NCBI GenBank assembly: GCA_004154925.1
Contig: QJNS01000247.1
Coordinates: 49,503 to 113,502, forward strand
Length of the DNA: 64,000 nucleotides
Direction of reading: 5' to 3'
Origin: Monosporascus cannonballus
Taxonomy: Eukaryota > Ascomycota > Sordariomycetes > Xylariales
In this document: piece by piece, positions 51,059 to 62,125 of the stretch
How positions within the stretch are numbered: position 1 is the stretch's first letter
Layout: the number at the start of each line of letters is the position of its first letter
Notes under the pieces: generated by a model
Database searches by the model: none
Told to the model about the DNA's origin: nothing
Seen by the model: only the letters and a program-made list of their open reading frames with translations
Made by a program: the position numbers and the translations under genes

Positions 51059-52777
51059 ATGGCCAAGTGCATACCCCTAGCTTCTGACATAACCCCACGC
51101 TGCTAATACAGTTTAGAATCGAAGATGATGAGCATTTTCAGACGTTCGAGTACCTCAACAGAGACTTTCACCGCCTAGGCGTCGAGAACAACATATATGT
51201 GGTTCCAGTGGACGAGGTAATTCCAAGTATTCGTAATCGGCAATCTCAGGCCCAAGGCTTACTAGTGATTGATGTGTCTAGTATGAATGCGAACGCTTGC
51301 ACATCCAGCACCAGGCTTTGTTGATACTGTTCGATAACAAACTGGTTTTTCCGGAAATACGTTCGTTAAGGAGAGTTCTCGATTGTGGGTGTGGCCCAGC
51401 ATCGTGGAGTTGGGCGGTGGCGGAGGCACATGCAGATTGTGAGGCGAGTATGGTTCTTTTCATTCTCAGCTATTCTCCGGGTAGCATAAGTCATTCCTAT
51501 CGCGTGCCCGGGACGTTAGGGAGAGGTTTCTTGGGCGATCGGAGTTTGACAACATGCAGCCAGGTGTCAGGGAATAGCGTAGCCCCTGACTCTCCACGAG
51601 ATGGCTGGACCAGAACGAAAAACTAGGGTGTCGAGTCAGCGGGGACTGACTATCCGCTTGGTTGCTTTCGACTGATAGATTCGGCCGGGGGGCGACAATG
51701 TACCCTGCTATTACTGTTCTTGTGGAACCTCCGGTTGCTGACCAGTGAGTTTACAGGTCGTTGGTATCGATATATGTCCGTATTCGACTTGGTGGTCACC
51801 AGGCATCCCCCAAAACCTGCGATTCGAGCTTTTCGACCTGAATAACGGGTGAAAGTCCCCGGCACAACGTTCATGTGAAAGAAACTGACGCCTTGTTACT
51901 AGGCTCGTACCGATCGAGCCCAACCATTTCGATCTTGTCAACAGCAGCTTGGTAGCCGGCGGTATTGATGCTGATCGATGGGGCACCTACTTGCGCGGGA
52001 TCCGTCGGGTACTTCGACCCGGCGGATGGTGTCAACTAGTCGAGATTTACTTCAACGCCCAGTCCGACAATGCCACACTGACCGACGGTAAGTCTGGGGG
52101 TTGTGAATGCCAGAAAGATAATGTCGCTAATAACCACCTGCGCAGGCCATGCACTCCGGCGGTGGTCCTCAGCTTATCTGGGGGCAATGGGACAGTCCAA
52201 AAATCCACGCGTGCCCGGGCGGCTCGCGGCCCTGATGAGAGGTGCTGGGTTCAGAGAAGTCGAGGAACTGATGTTCCCACTCCCCCTATGTGGTTGGACG
52301 AACGGTAGTCGTACGGACATCATTTCCTTTTTGTTTGGCAACGGCACTGAGATGATTGCCTAGACGAGAGGATGCTCGAAATTGGAGTTGCCAACCAAGA
52401 GAATGTTCGTCGCCTGCTCGATTCTCTGGCGCTGTACCCTTTTACAGCGCAACTTGGGTAAGTGATCAGGTTCATCGTCTGCGGAGTCGACCTCTAATAT
52501 AGACTGGCTGATGCCTTGTAGCATGGACCACACGGACTTCCAACTTTTAGTAGCACAAGCTAGGCACGAGGCATCGAATCCTGCGTTCAAGGTAAGACAT
52601 CTCTGATGCGACTTGACACTCGAGGAGCGATCTTGTGGAAGCTAATGGAGGAAACCGGTCGTTCTCAGCCATACTTTCCACTGTAAGATAAACTTCCTCC
52701 GGGGGAGAGACAAACGACACAGCTAACTGCACGGCTTCCGTAGGTACGTTTGTGTGGGTCGGAAGTCTAGACAATAA
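51059..52777 (+). CDS. LaeA-like SAM-dependent methyltransferase, ten exons
   Basis: A class I SAM methyltransferase of the fungal LaeA/TAM group. Exons: 51059-51066, 51117-51216, 51282-51443, 51757-51848, 51903-52087, 52146-52304, 52364-52457, 52522-52591, 52669-52682 and 52744-52777; all phases agree, giving 305 residues, normal for the family. The SAM-binding motif is VLDCGCGPASW (68-78). VVGIDICP then DLNNG give the acidic-loop region, and NHFDLVNSSLVAGGI, RVLRPGGW and QLVEIYFNAQSDN are the typical family blocks. The C-terminus (LALYPFT, LVAQARHEA, AYFPLYV-like YFPLYVCVGRK) matches family members. Intron 3 is 313 bp and needs a GC donor; the other introns are 50-77 bp. The 8 nt first exon is the least certain part. 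The target is unknown: members act as regulators or modify metabolites. No metabolic cluster is visible nearby. Confidence 0.8.
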
Positions 52778-54919
52778 AGCTTAATACCAAGATTCACCCT
52801 CCATGTGGCGGTTCTTGGAGGGTCGGCTTTATAGCCGAGACTTTTTTTTGGGGGGGGGGTTGGGGGGGTTGGGGGGGTTGGAGGATATATTGTGCAGAAG
52901 TGTTGTCGTGCTTGTTGCTCTGACGCGGATGGCGGAGCGGCTCATGATACGTCAGGACCGGCGTTGGATGTGGGCGTATGGACATGCTGCTTTCCCATCC
53001 GTTCCCATTCGACGTAGGTCACAGTCCATTAGGGCTGTTTAGTATGCGTGAGAGGTATTTCTTAGACATCGGGATCGCCCAAGGATAGACCTAGGTGCAG
53101 GGTGGACAAGCTGGACATGAAGTTAAAGGTTAAGGAAGAGTTATGGGAATATCTGGTGGTGGGACTTGGACCCGGGTTTTTGGGGGAGAACTGGAAAAGG
53201 GAGGAGGAGCAGGACATGTTTAGAGAACCCCGGGGCCACTGATGTTGAGATAAGGTTTGGAGAGCAACAAGAGGCACGATTGGCCTATCACGGCACTTTC
53301 CTAAGCTCGCTACCCTTCCGTCGGGTCAGCCAAGAATGGGGATTCTACATGATCCCTAACGTTAGCCACCTACCAACATCCGTCAAATCCCATCTCGTAT
53401 TCACATCTGATTCGTCGCCTTCCCTTTTAGGACCACATATGACATATCGGTGAGGGCTGGACGTCGATGTTGGCGGCTAAGGAGGGCGTGACTATGTCCG
53501 CCTGCACCGTCGAGGTAATACAAGCAAGGGGAGCCAAGACAAGGTAGTATTCGGATTCGGGGTGACTCGGGTGAGTCTCTAAACGAAACCAGCGGATCGT
53601 AGTTTCAGTGGGGCGTGAGACTAACATTTAGTATCACATACCACCCTAGAAACCGCAATAGCAGGCAGTTATGGGATCTACCCAAGTCCTTTCGATGTGA
53701 CACGGGGTGTGTCGCCGACATGATCCATCTCCGAAGTCTGACAACGTGGATATTGGTTTAGTAACTGCCGGAGATCACAGATGCCCGTATCTAATCGAGG
53801 AAGAGAGCCATCATGATGCGTAACAGGTATTCGTCCACTCGGTACCTATCTGTATTGCCTTCTCCCATGGACACCCGACGCGGAAACGGGTTGCAGTGTC
53901 ATATTACTCGCGGGCCGATGCTGTCTTAGGTTGGCCCGCCGGGATAATCGATTATTAGTTATTCGGCTAATTATAGGGTCCATTATACTTTTGCCTTCCA
54001 ATTAATACTGATGGTTGGTATCTCTCTTTCAATATCAAAAATACTTACCTACTCAATGCTTGAAATCATAATACTTACTCCGTCAGATCATTCGGTCAAA
54101 AATGGAATAAGTACCTTTCTTCTTATGTATCCCCCCTGGCTGATATTAATACGTGTTATCTCTTTAATAGAACTCCTATAAGTACGGAAATATACTACGC
54201 CATCATTTTGCGCGGCTTATGCTGATCGGCGCCCGATAAATTATTAAAAAAAAAATCGAGGTTTAACAATTTATTGCCTTCATTACGCCTATTGCCATCG
54301 ATCATGTTGGCTTGAACCGATACTCCACCACAAACATTCTTGCCCGATTTGCCCTAAAAGAGGCCGTTCACCGAGCAAGCCATGTGTATATCTTTGGACT
54401 GGTAATCTACAAACCAGGGAACCCTGGTCGCCCATACCTAACTTGTAAACAGATGTTGAAGTCTGCGATAGAGATCCGTCCGGATATACCCAAAATTATT
54501 AATAGCAAACAAGTTGGCAGGACTTTCATCCAGATCAGGTCTCGATTGCTCCTCCATGGGAGTTTGGATATAACGCCAGTAGCATTGCATTTCCCCTTCC
54601 CTTCCCCGCTACGCACGTCCGAGGGGGAACTTGGCTCGGCCAACTGCCGGGGCCCCATGTAGGGGGGGCTTGGCCAATTGACCAATTGGAGGCGTTCCTT
54701 AATTGGCATTGCCTGGAGCCTCAAGATCTTGAACTTTACTCACCTAGGCAACCTTTTCCTCCAGCATCCACTATCTACGACACCGGGAGAGCGTCAATAA
54801 AGCGAACATCGACCGATTGGTGCATAGGCCTATCCTACACCCGTACCCTGGCAGGATCCGAGAATCGCAAAAGGAAAAATTTCGTCATAGCTACAGCGGC
54901 TAGCGTCCCTCGATCCACG
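52778..54919. other. Intergenic, includes G-rich tract and AT-rich patch
   Basis: No supported gene. It contains the G-tract at 52850-52881 and a moderately AT-rich patch (about 53.94-54.30 kb) that may be a short decayed repeat. The last ~230 bp are in frame with the next gene but lack a better start. Confidence 0.5.
52850..52881 (+). other. G-quadruplex-type tract
   Basis: Preceded by T8, the plus strand reads G10-TT-G7-TT-G7-TT-GG. At least four runs of three or more G with 1-2 base loops can be drawn, the standard G4 pattern. It lies 73 bp downstream of the methyltransferase stop codon. Confidence 0.85.
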
Positions 54920-55555
54920 ATGGCATTCCGACCCTCCGCCCGACAAGCCACGAGTCGCCTGACAAGGGCGCGCATCGGCGCCCCTCCTCCGCCTCCCGCA
55001 CCGCTGGCCCGTCCGATCACGCATCACCAACAAAGCCCATCGCCGCGCCGGTACTCCACCGCCGGCGTCGGCGACCCGCCGCCGCCGCCGCCGCTCCTGC
55101 AGAAGCTCAAGGCGGACCTGAAGACGGCGATGCGCGTTCGGGACGCGGCGCGGCTGACAGTGCTGCGGACGGTGCTCAGCGCGGCGCAGAACGCGTCGAA
55201 GACGTCCTCCCCGATCGCGACGGACGCGCAGCTGGTGGCGCTGCTGCGGCGCACGCGGGCGGCGACGGAGGAGGCGGCGGGCGAGGCGCGCGCGGCGCAG
55301 CGGCCCGACCTCGTCGAGCGCGAGGAGGCGCAGGTCCGCGTGCTCGACGAGTACGTGGCCGGCAGCGGCGTCGAGGAGGTCGGCGGCGAGCAGCTGCGCG
55401 CCATCGTCGCCGGCGCCGTCGAGGGCGGGGGCGAGGGCGGCAAGGCCCGCATCGGCGACGTCATGAAGAAGCTGCTCGCCCCCGGGGGCCCGCTCGCGGG
55501 CAAGAGCTTCGAGAAGGCCGAGTTGGCTAGGATTGTGAAGGAGGTCGTTGGTTAA
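54920..55555 (+). CDS. AIM41: Mitochondrial YqeY/GatB-domain protein (AIM41-like)
   Basis: A single exon of 211 residues. The N-terminal ~50 residues are rich in Arg, Ser and Pro, lack acidic residues and end in RRYSTAG, a typical mitochondrial presequence with a processing-type arginine. After a proline run comes the YqeY domain: LKADLKTAMRVRD, RLTVLRTVLSAAQNASK, PIATDAQLVALLRR, RPDLVEREEAQVRVLDEYV and a C-terminal helical part. YqeY-like domains resemble the tRNA-binding tail of GatB/E; yeast Aim41 is a mitochondrial protein of poorly defined role. The open frame extends to 54686, but the ATG at 54920 places the presequence correctly. Very GC-rich at third codon positions. Confidence 0.88.
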   Translation: MAFRPSARQATSRLTRARIGAPPPPPAPLARPITHHQQSPSPRRYSTAGVGDPPPPPPLLQKLKADLKTAMRVRDAARLTVLRTVLSAAQNASKTSSPIATDAQLVALLRRTRAATEEAAGEARAAQRPDLVEREEAQVRVLDEYVAGSGVEEVGGEQLRAIVAGAVEGGGEGGKARIGDVMKKLLAPGGPLAGKSFEKAELARIVKEVVG

Positions 55556-56084
55556 TCGGATCGGGTCATGGGCTGCCTCTGCCCTGGTGGCCACCCGACT
55601 GTGCTGCCAGATGTGTTAGTGGAAAGATCTATGCCGTGCGTGCGTGCGTGCGTGCGTGCGTGTGTGCGTGACGGTTATACGCTATATGTATTTCACGGGT
55701 GCATCGGGTTGGCCCTCGAAAGATTCAGATAGATCCTCACTCTATAGGACTTGTATATATCACACATTCAGTACGTGTACAATCATGAGTCGTATTCCCG
55801 ATCTCGTGTGGTCCTTCCAAATCGGCTTCTCCCAGCCAGTTGTTATGCACCCTGGTCCACCATGCGTATATGAATTTCCTTCCCGCGCGACTCCTAAGCC
55901 TTTTATCATCAATATATTTTCGAAGCATCGACTCGTATCAGGCATAAGTATAAGCAAGGCCCGCTGGCCATGACCCATCGCACTAAACCACGTCCCAGAG
56001 CTACGTATCAGCGCCGTCTAGGGGCGTAGGTCCAGAAGGCCTATCGACGCCTATCTGTAACCGAATCCGGCACGGAACGGCCGC
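55556..56084. other. Convergent intergenic region
   Basis: Lies between two convergent genes. It contains a (GCGT)n microsatellite of about seven units at 55636-55670. No gene. Confidence 0.6.
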
Positions 56085-57299
56085 TTATGCATAACCGCTC
56101 CTCGCCCGGATCCACTCGCCGATCTCCCCGGGGCGGCGCGGCGCGACCCGTGCGGCCGGCGGCGCCCAGCGGCTCCTGTCGAGCTGGGCCACCTTGCCGT
56201 GGAGGACGGTCGTGAGGTCCTTGACGCGGGTCGTCACGCTGGCGCCGTTGTCCTCGACGCATTCGAGCTTGAGCGCGACGCTGCCGACGTCCAAATAATA
56301 GCGGCGGACGAGCCGCGCCAGCACGTCGACGCTGTCGCCCCGCAGCACCGTGTCTTGCATGATGACGGACGCCCGGTCCCGCACCCAGTCGTAGTAGTGG
56401 TCGCTCATGGCGCGCTGCGGCGTCCGGTGGCCGCCGTCGCCGCTCTCCTGGGCCTGGGCCTGGGCGGCCGCGTTGTCCGCGGCCTGCTCGTCCTCGTCCC
56501 ACCAGTACAGGAACGAGTACGGCCTCTCGTACCAGACGCCCGGCAGCCGGAGCCGGGCGTGGTCGAAGTCGGTGACGACGTCGCGCACGTCGTCCTCGGG
56601 GCCTAGCCGGAGCCTCAGCGCGATCTCCAGGGCGCGGCCCCGCCCCCGCTGCTGCTGCTGCTGCTGCTGCTGGACCGGTGCCTTCTCATTCTCATCATCG
56701 CGTTCGCGATCCCCCGCTTCCGCCTCCGCCGCCGCGGTCGGGCCCTCGAGCTGCTGCTCGTTCGGCTCGAACGGCGGAAGCTCGCGGAAGTACTCGAGGC
56801 TGTAGGCGAGCTCGTCGAGGTCGCGGTCGTAGAAGTGGACGCAGGCGGCGCCTTTGTCCATCAGCGGCGGCGCGTGGGGGACCAGGAAGCCGTTGATGGT
56901 GGTGCGGAACCGGCGCATGCGCCGGAGGAAGGAGGAGGAGCCGCCGCGGCTGGTGTTGTTGTTAGGGGCGGACGATGACCCCCACGGTGGCATGGCGGTC
57001 AACATGCCGTCGGCGGTGATGGTGGTGGCGTGCAGCCACAGGTAAGAGAACTCGAAGACGTTGCCCCGCCAGAACACGGGGCTGGCCTCGCCGTAGACCT
57101 GGCGGCACACGCGCAGGATGGCGGTGTGCAGGGGCCCCGCGGGACCCCGGTCCTGGATGACGGGCTTCGTGAGGAAGATGGCCTCCGGGCACACCAGCAG
57201 GAGCGCGTAGATCTGGAGGCGGATCTCCACTGGCAGCCTGAGAAAGGGGAAGGGCTGTGGCGGGGCCGCCGCGGTGATCAGCGATACGTATTGTCCCAT
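56085..57299 (-). CDS. Hypothetical protein with 2EXR/F-box-like N-terminus
   Basis: A single exon of 404 residues. Residues about 15-40 (FPFLRLPVEIRLQIYALLL) match the start common to fungal 2EXR/F-box-like proteins, followed by an ILRVCRQVYGEA segment characteristic of the same group (about 60-75). The rest has an acidic linker, a poly-Gln run of eight (CAG repeats at about 56650-56673 on the opposite reading) and a Trp/Tyr-rich stretch (YSFLYWW). Such proteins form large expanded families in filamentous ascomycetes and most lack a known function; a link to ubiquitin ligases is only inference. The opposite strand is also partly open because of high GC. Confidence 0.7.
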   Translation of the reverse strand: MGQYVSLITAAAPPQPFPFLRLPVEIRLQIYALLLVCPEAIFLTKPVIQDRGPAGPLHTAILRVCRQVYGEASPVFWRGNVFEFSYLWLHATTITADGMLTAMPPWGSSSAPNNNTSRGGSSSFLRRMRRFRTTINGFLVPHAPPLMDKGAACVHFYDRDLDELAYSLEYFRELPPFEPNEQQLEGPTAAAEAEAGDRERDDENEKAPVQQQQQQQQRGRGRALEIALRLRLGPEDDVRDVVTDFDHARLRLPGVWYERPYSFLYWWDEDEQAADNAAAQAQAQESGDGGHRTPQRAMSDHYYDWVRDRASVIMQDTVLRGDSVDVLARLVRRYYLDVGSVALKLECVEDNGASVTTRVKDLTTVLHGKVAQLDRSRWAPPAARVAPRRPGEIGEWIRARSGYA

Positions 57300-58173
57300 G
57301 GTCTCATCTGTAGTGTGGGTAATGTTTTCGGAGACGTGGGGTGAAAGAATAGTCCGGATGAACAGCGCGCCGAGTTAGTAAGACAATTCACGAAACTACG
57401 TACGACAGGTAGATAAGGTCACGTATGGCTGTAGGATGTCGCAACCTAACCGGCTACGGAGGGGCGCAATTTTTACAGCTGTCGTGGGATTCGGAAGAGG
57501 TACCCGACCAGGACTTTCCGCGCGGTGCTCGCGAAGGATGCTGTCTTGCGGGTAGGCGTCAAGAGAGGTAGGTCTGCTTGGCTCTGCCAGGTCGAAGGCG
57601 TTCGCTACGTTGCAAACGCGCCTCATCGCTAGCAGTAGGCAGAGATGGTCGTCTCAAAGGTTGCTCAGGTGCACTGCTGCAGGATCGGGAATGATTCTGG
57701 GATAAACCTTGTCATCGACAACGATTTGGGCTCTGCGGAATTAAGTAATGGGCGGTGGGGCCCGGCGTGGTATCAGAAACTGAATAACACATATGAAATC
57801 GCTCTGCACTGCGCCCCCGAGGTGCAGGTTCCTTCTGCCCTTTTGTCTTAGCGTGTCGCGGTAGGAATGGCCTCGCCACCTTTCAATTCGATAATCAGAT
57901 CCCGTCAGGTGGGAACCCTTGACATATCTACTTATGGTGCTCTACACCGCACGGTTAAGGTGGAAATTGTAACATTAAGTAACATATCATAACTTAGTCG
58001 GGCAATGCCCGCCTGCCCGCCGATGCGGATTGCTTGACCGCTGTCCGAACGCCTTTCTTGCTTTTTGCGAGCCGCCGACTCCCTTTCATTTCTCACTTCA
58101 TGTGCCATACTCGTCATGAACCTAGACAACCCAACGCATGTGCATCCAGAGGACCCACGGCATTCCCCACACT
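57300..58173. other. Intergenic, no gene
   Basis: Promoter side of the 2EXR-like gene and 3' flank of the gamma-tubulin complex gene. The minus-strand frame running 57932-58564 overlaps the true last exon in another frame and is not a gene. Confidence 0.6.
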
Positions 58174-61023
58174 TTATGTTCCGAGATCCTCCTCGTTCCT
58201 CAGCCCGGCATACTCGGTGCCCTGGTTCGCCGTGGCCAGCCTGGCACACAGGCTCAGGAGGACCACCGTCTCGGTGGCGGCGTAGTGGTTGAGGGCGTCG
58301 AGCAGGATCTGCAGGTGCCTGCTGAAGTTGGTCTCCCACTTCTTGATGATCTCGAACAAATTGCTGATGCGCGTCTCCTCGTCCTGGAGTTGGCTGTTGG
58401 ATGACGCGCTGTCGTTGTGCGATGGCCTCTGTGATTTCGCTGCCTGGAACCGCCGCCACTGCTCGTCGCTCATGTTGGGCGGCTTGATAGGTCCGATGAG
58501 GTCCGGATCCGCCTTCTCGAGTTCGCGGGACAGCCAGTTCGTGTACGCGGCGAAAACGGTGCACGTCTGCATCAACTTCGAGTGGATCTGGGGTTGCTGT
58601 CAGTATTCACATATAGTCACTAGGGGGAGAAATCCTGACTCTGATGAGCTTGCCGTTGGTAAGCATGCACCCCTTCAGGCAAGTGTCCAAGAAATCCACA
58701 TGGTCCTGCATGAGCTCGTCGACCGTCCTGTCCGGCTTCCCCGAGCCATCTAGACTGCCGTCTTTGGCCTTGAGCCTCGACATAAGCGACTGCCAGTTCG
58801 GCTCGATAACTTCCAAGGTGCAGAAGTACAGAAGCTGCTGGACAAAGACTATCATGCGGGCTCTCAATGTCCACACGCGCCTCTTCCATATTTCCATCCT
58901 TCGGACCGAAGACCTGTAACACCACACGATCGCACTATTATGAGTTTGCCACGTTGTTGACAGCTGAGATTCCAGATGCCGCAGCGAAAGGAGATAGCGG
59001 AAGAGCGCCTGGTATCGCCATATGGTTTTGCGGCTGATAACCAGCGACACGGGAAACGGTACTGTGTAGTTTAATTGTAGCGAAGTAAAGCCGATAGCGT
59101 TCTTATCGTTTTCGATCGGCTGATTGCTCAGGGGCTGAAGCGCCTCCCCTTGTTCGATACCAGTGATGTTGACAACCCGCTGCAACATCTTAATGAGGCT
59201 GACCTCGTTCATTTCGATATGAACATCTTCCTTGAATGGGTCTAGTGAAACTATAGTCCCCGTCTGGCGCAAAACAAGGTCGAGGAGCGACTGCAGCTTT
59301 TGCGTATTAACGGATTTGACCGGTTTACGTAACTCGGACGCGCCAAGTTCGAGGAAGTAGGTGAAGTAGTCCGAAGGATCGAGGAAGAAGTAGTGCTTGA
59401 GCGACTGCAGTCTTGCAGGGAGAGCATGAGTTGTTAATAACAGTTTCATCAGGGACTCATTCGCATGAGCGTAAGCGTTGTTGACGTTGTCGAGAAATCG
59501 CGGATCGTCGAATGACTTGGGCGCATCCTGGACGACCTTGCTGACATCGACACCCCCGCACTCGCGAACGACGTTCAGGTACTTCCCAGCTAGTAGCACC
59601 TTGTCCTTGACGCCTTGCAGCTGCGGAGGCACGTCGTTGTCGCGGATGGTGTACCTTCTCTCCCAGTAATCGTCCGTATAGTCCTGCTCTAACCTGTCCC
59701 GCTTAATGCTCTTCTGCTCTTTGATCAAGAATTCAGAGTGAGGGTCGTTGATTCCTCCATGGTGTAGCCACTCGTTCAACATGGCCATATAAGGCCGGCT
59801 CGCATCGCGGAGTAAAGACGTAAGCAGAGACCTAGCCGCCGGGTCACCAGACATCGTCTCCAACCGCTTTGTGATCAGACCTATGACCACGCCGCCCTTA
59901 CAGATCTTCTTGCCAGTCATGTTACCAGGCACCAGGTCCCCGCCCCGCTTCAAGTTTTCCAAAATGTTCTCAATATCGTCCGGATCAGAGTCCTCCGAGC
60001 TTTCCTCATCTAGCATCGCATTCCTCTTGAGAAACTCGTGTGCGAGAGAGTACAGCTGGAACATCATCCGACTCGTCGGGAGCGTGTGCACGTGCAGGAG
60101 GTGCAGAGTGAATGCCTCGTTCGTCAAGAATTGTGTTTCCAACTGAGCTATCATAATCAGGTAGTCATGTAGGAACTTTCTGATGGCTGCGCAGAGCGCA
60201 TGGTTGACAGCGCCAAACTCCTCGCGACTTTGTACGTCGATGAAGCTTTCGAGGGCGGAATAGTGTGCGGCCATCTTGAGCATTGACGATGTCAAGTCTT
60301 GCAGGCTCGGATCCAGTCCCGGTGATATCTTATAAGCGGGCCCGAAGAGCCTTTCCCTCTCCTCTTCCTGGTCATACGAGGGCGCGTAACGGATGTAATT
60401 GCCCTCGTAGCCCATGAAGACGAACAGCAAGTCCTCAATCATGGCCGCCTCCTGGGCCTCCAAGGAGAGTTCGTGTAGAGGTTGTGGTTGTAGCGACTGC
60501 GGCGCATCCGAGGCCCGGGGCGCTAGACGTACGCGAACAGCGAGCGGTGCGGTGGTATGGTCTACCAAGGAAGCCACAGGATGCCACGTCTCTATAACCA
60601 TTCGGAGATTAGACAGACTGTACGCCCTTGAAACAGTATATTCGGGTCCAACATACTAGGGGGCGCTTCCTGCTTCGACTCCCTAGACTTTGTCTCGGGC
60701 GGGCGCATCTTGGCCGATTCTTTCACCCTCCACTTCTCCGGTGGGGCGGTGTCCTGGGGCCGCCTCTCGACGCTCTTCGTCCTGGAGATCAGCCTGTCCC
60801 TAGTTGTCACCGTCGCCCGCTCGGTCCTTCGCTCCTCTGCGCTCCTGCTCGCGTTTCTCGGATTTCCCGAAGCCGATCTCTTATGAGACGGGTTGGTATA
60901 GACTGGCTGGGCTGAGGGTGGAGGGCGGCCCCGATCAACTCTGGGGCGGGGTCTTGATTGGCCATCATGGTCTGGATTGCCGTTGATGCGCTTCTCCGGA
61001 TGGCTGGATTGTCTGGAAGACAT
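58174..61023 (-). CDS. SPC97: Gamma-tubulin complex component 2 (Spc97/GCP2)
   Basis: Structural subunit of the gamma-tubulin small complex, which nucleates microtubules at spindle pole bodies. Exons 61023-60657, 60591-58640 and 58587-58174 give 910 residues. Intron 1 (60592-60656) is GTATGT...TATAG. Intron 2 (58588-58639) is GTCAGG...CCCAG with branch CTGAC. Both joins are in phase. The basic, Ser/Arg-rich N-terminus (about 1-125) is followed by the two GRIP domains. HDYLIMIAQLETQF, NEWLHHGGINDPHSEF, DYWERRYTI, AGKYLNVVRECGG and the C-terminal HVDFLDTCLKGCMLTN identify GCP2 rather than GCP3. After intron 2 the text IHSKLMQTC continues the GRIP2 helix as in other GCP2 proteins. Divergent from the proteasome gene, sharing about 1.1 kb. 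Confidence 0.93.
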
Positions 61024-62125
61024 GATCGCCTCGACGCGACATTGGGAATGGCCTCGTAAGCCAAATGAATTGGCAATCGCAGTCGTTGGGTCGGTTCGGT
61101 TGTCGGTTGGGCACTGGGCGCTTTATTACTTAGAGAGTTATCGCCAATTAAGAAGATCGCGTTCCAATAGCGCGGGACTGCCCTAAACGCGTCGTTATAT
61201 TGCCAACCAGGTACTTGTACTCAAGTGCTTCACCTGCGTTTCTCGCTTACCTAAGATATTACATGCATGGATGCTACTAGGTACTAGGTACCGGTACCTA
61301 CCTACGTACTATGGTGTTATGGGTAAGTCTAATCACACTGCTAGGTATATACGCTAGGAGGCCCACTTAGTAATAACCAACCTTGGATTAGTGCATTTCG
61401 CTAAGAACACCTAGTAACTCCGCACTTATGATTCTTATCATCAATATTTGAAGTTATTTTCAAGTAAATAAACTGGTATTAAAGTTATATTCCAGACGAT
61501 TTAAAGCCGTAGCTTATAAGGTATATAGCCTAATGCCTCGTATAACCGCCCTGGGCGTCTACTCAGCTTGGGGGCTTCGGCGGGAGCTTCGGAAGCTTCC
61601 ATAATAGCAGCGCTAAAGAAAATTATTTGTTAAAGTGTTAATAATGGTTGTGTGCTTTGAATAGCTTTAAATCGGACTGGAATAGGGGCGGCAATTCTTT
61701 GCAGGTACCTGTGGATAACCCATGTAAAAACTACACCTAATTTGGGTGGCGTGGCTACTAGCGCGGCTCACTGGTACCTGACAGTGTGTTAAATATTTTG
61801 CCTGATACCATAGTAGACCTTGATTAAAGTTTGGCGTTATGTACCTATGTAGCGCTACTGAGCAGCCTGCATGGTCAAAGCTTTAGATAGGTAGAGCCTA
61901 ACTTTGCCCGCAATCGCAGGCCTGCAGGGGGGGAGCAACTGGAGAGCTTCGTCAACAGCATCGCAGCCTGTACAGCCCATCCCACCTTTGCCCTGCCTTG
62001 CCCTGCCTTGCCTTGCCTAAACGTTGAGCTTCAGCCTTCGCGTCTTTCACCACCAACGCCTTTGCCAGACGACGACATAACTCGATCTTTCAAGCAAAGA
62101 AGAGCACACTAAGAAATCTGTCAAG
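61024..62125. promoter_or_regulatory. Shared upstream region of SPC97 and PUP2
   Basis: 1.1 kb between divergent genes. It is AT-richer in the middle (61.4-61.7 kb) and pyrimidine-rich near the proteasome gene, with CCTTGCCCTG words repeated at about 61986-62020. TTTGCCAG near 62052 is only a partial match to the yeast proteasome control element, so no factor is assigned. At 61773-61783 GGTACCTGACA resembles the end of the LTR at 4015 (rc TGTCAGGTACC). Confidence 0.45.

Noticed and set aside
50056..54919. A secondary-metabolite gene cluster around the LaeA-like methyltransferase
   Set aside because: No polyketide synthase, peptide synthetase, terpene cyclase, P450, transporter or transcription-factor motif was seen nearby.
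54830..55594. 254-codon and 159-codon minus-strand frames
   Set aside because: Antisense to the AIM41-like gene, whose plus-strand product has the YqeY signature; the opposite frames are Arg/Ala low-complexity.
57932..58564. 210-codon minus-strand frame
   Set aside because: Overlaps the last SPC97 exon in another frame; the GCP2 C-terminus is in the neighbouring frame.
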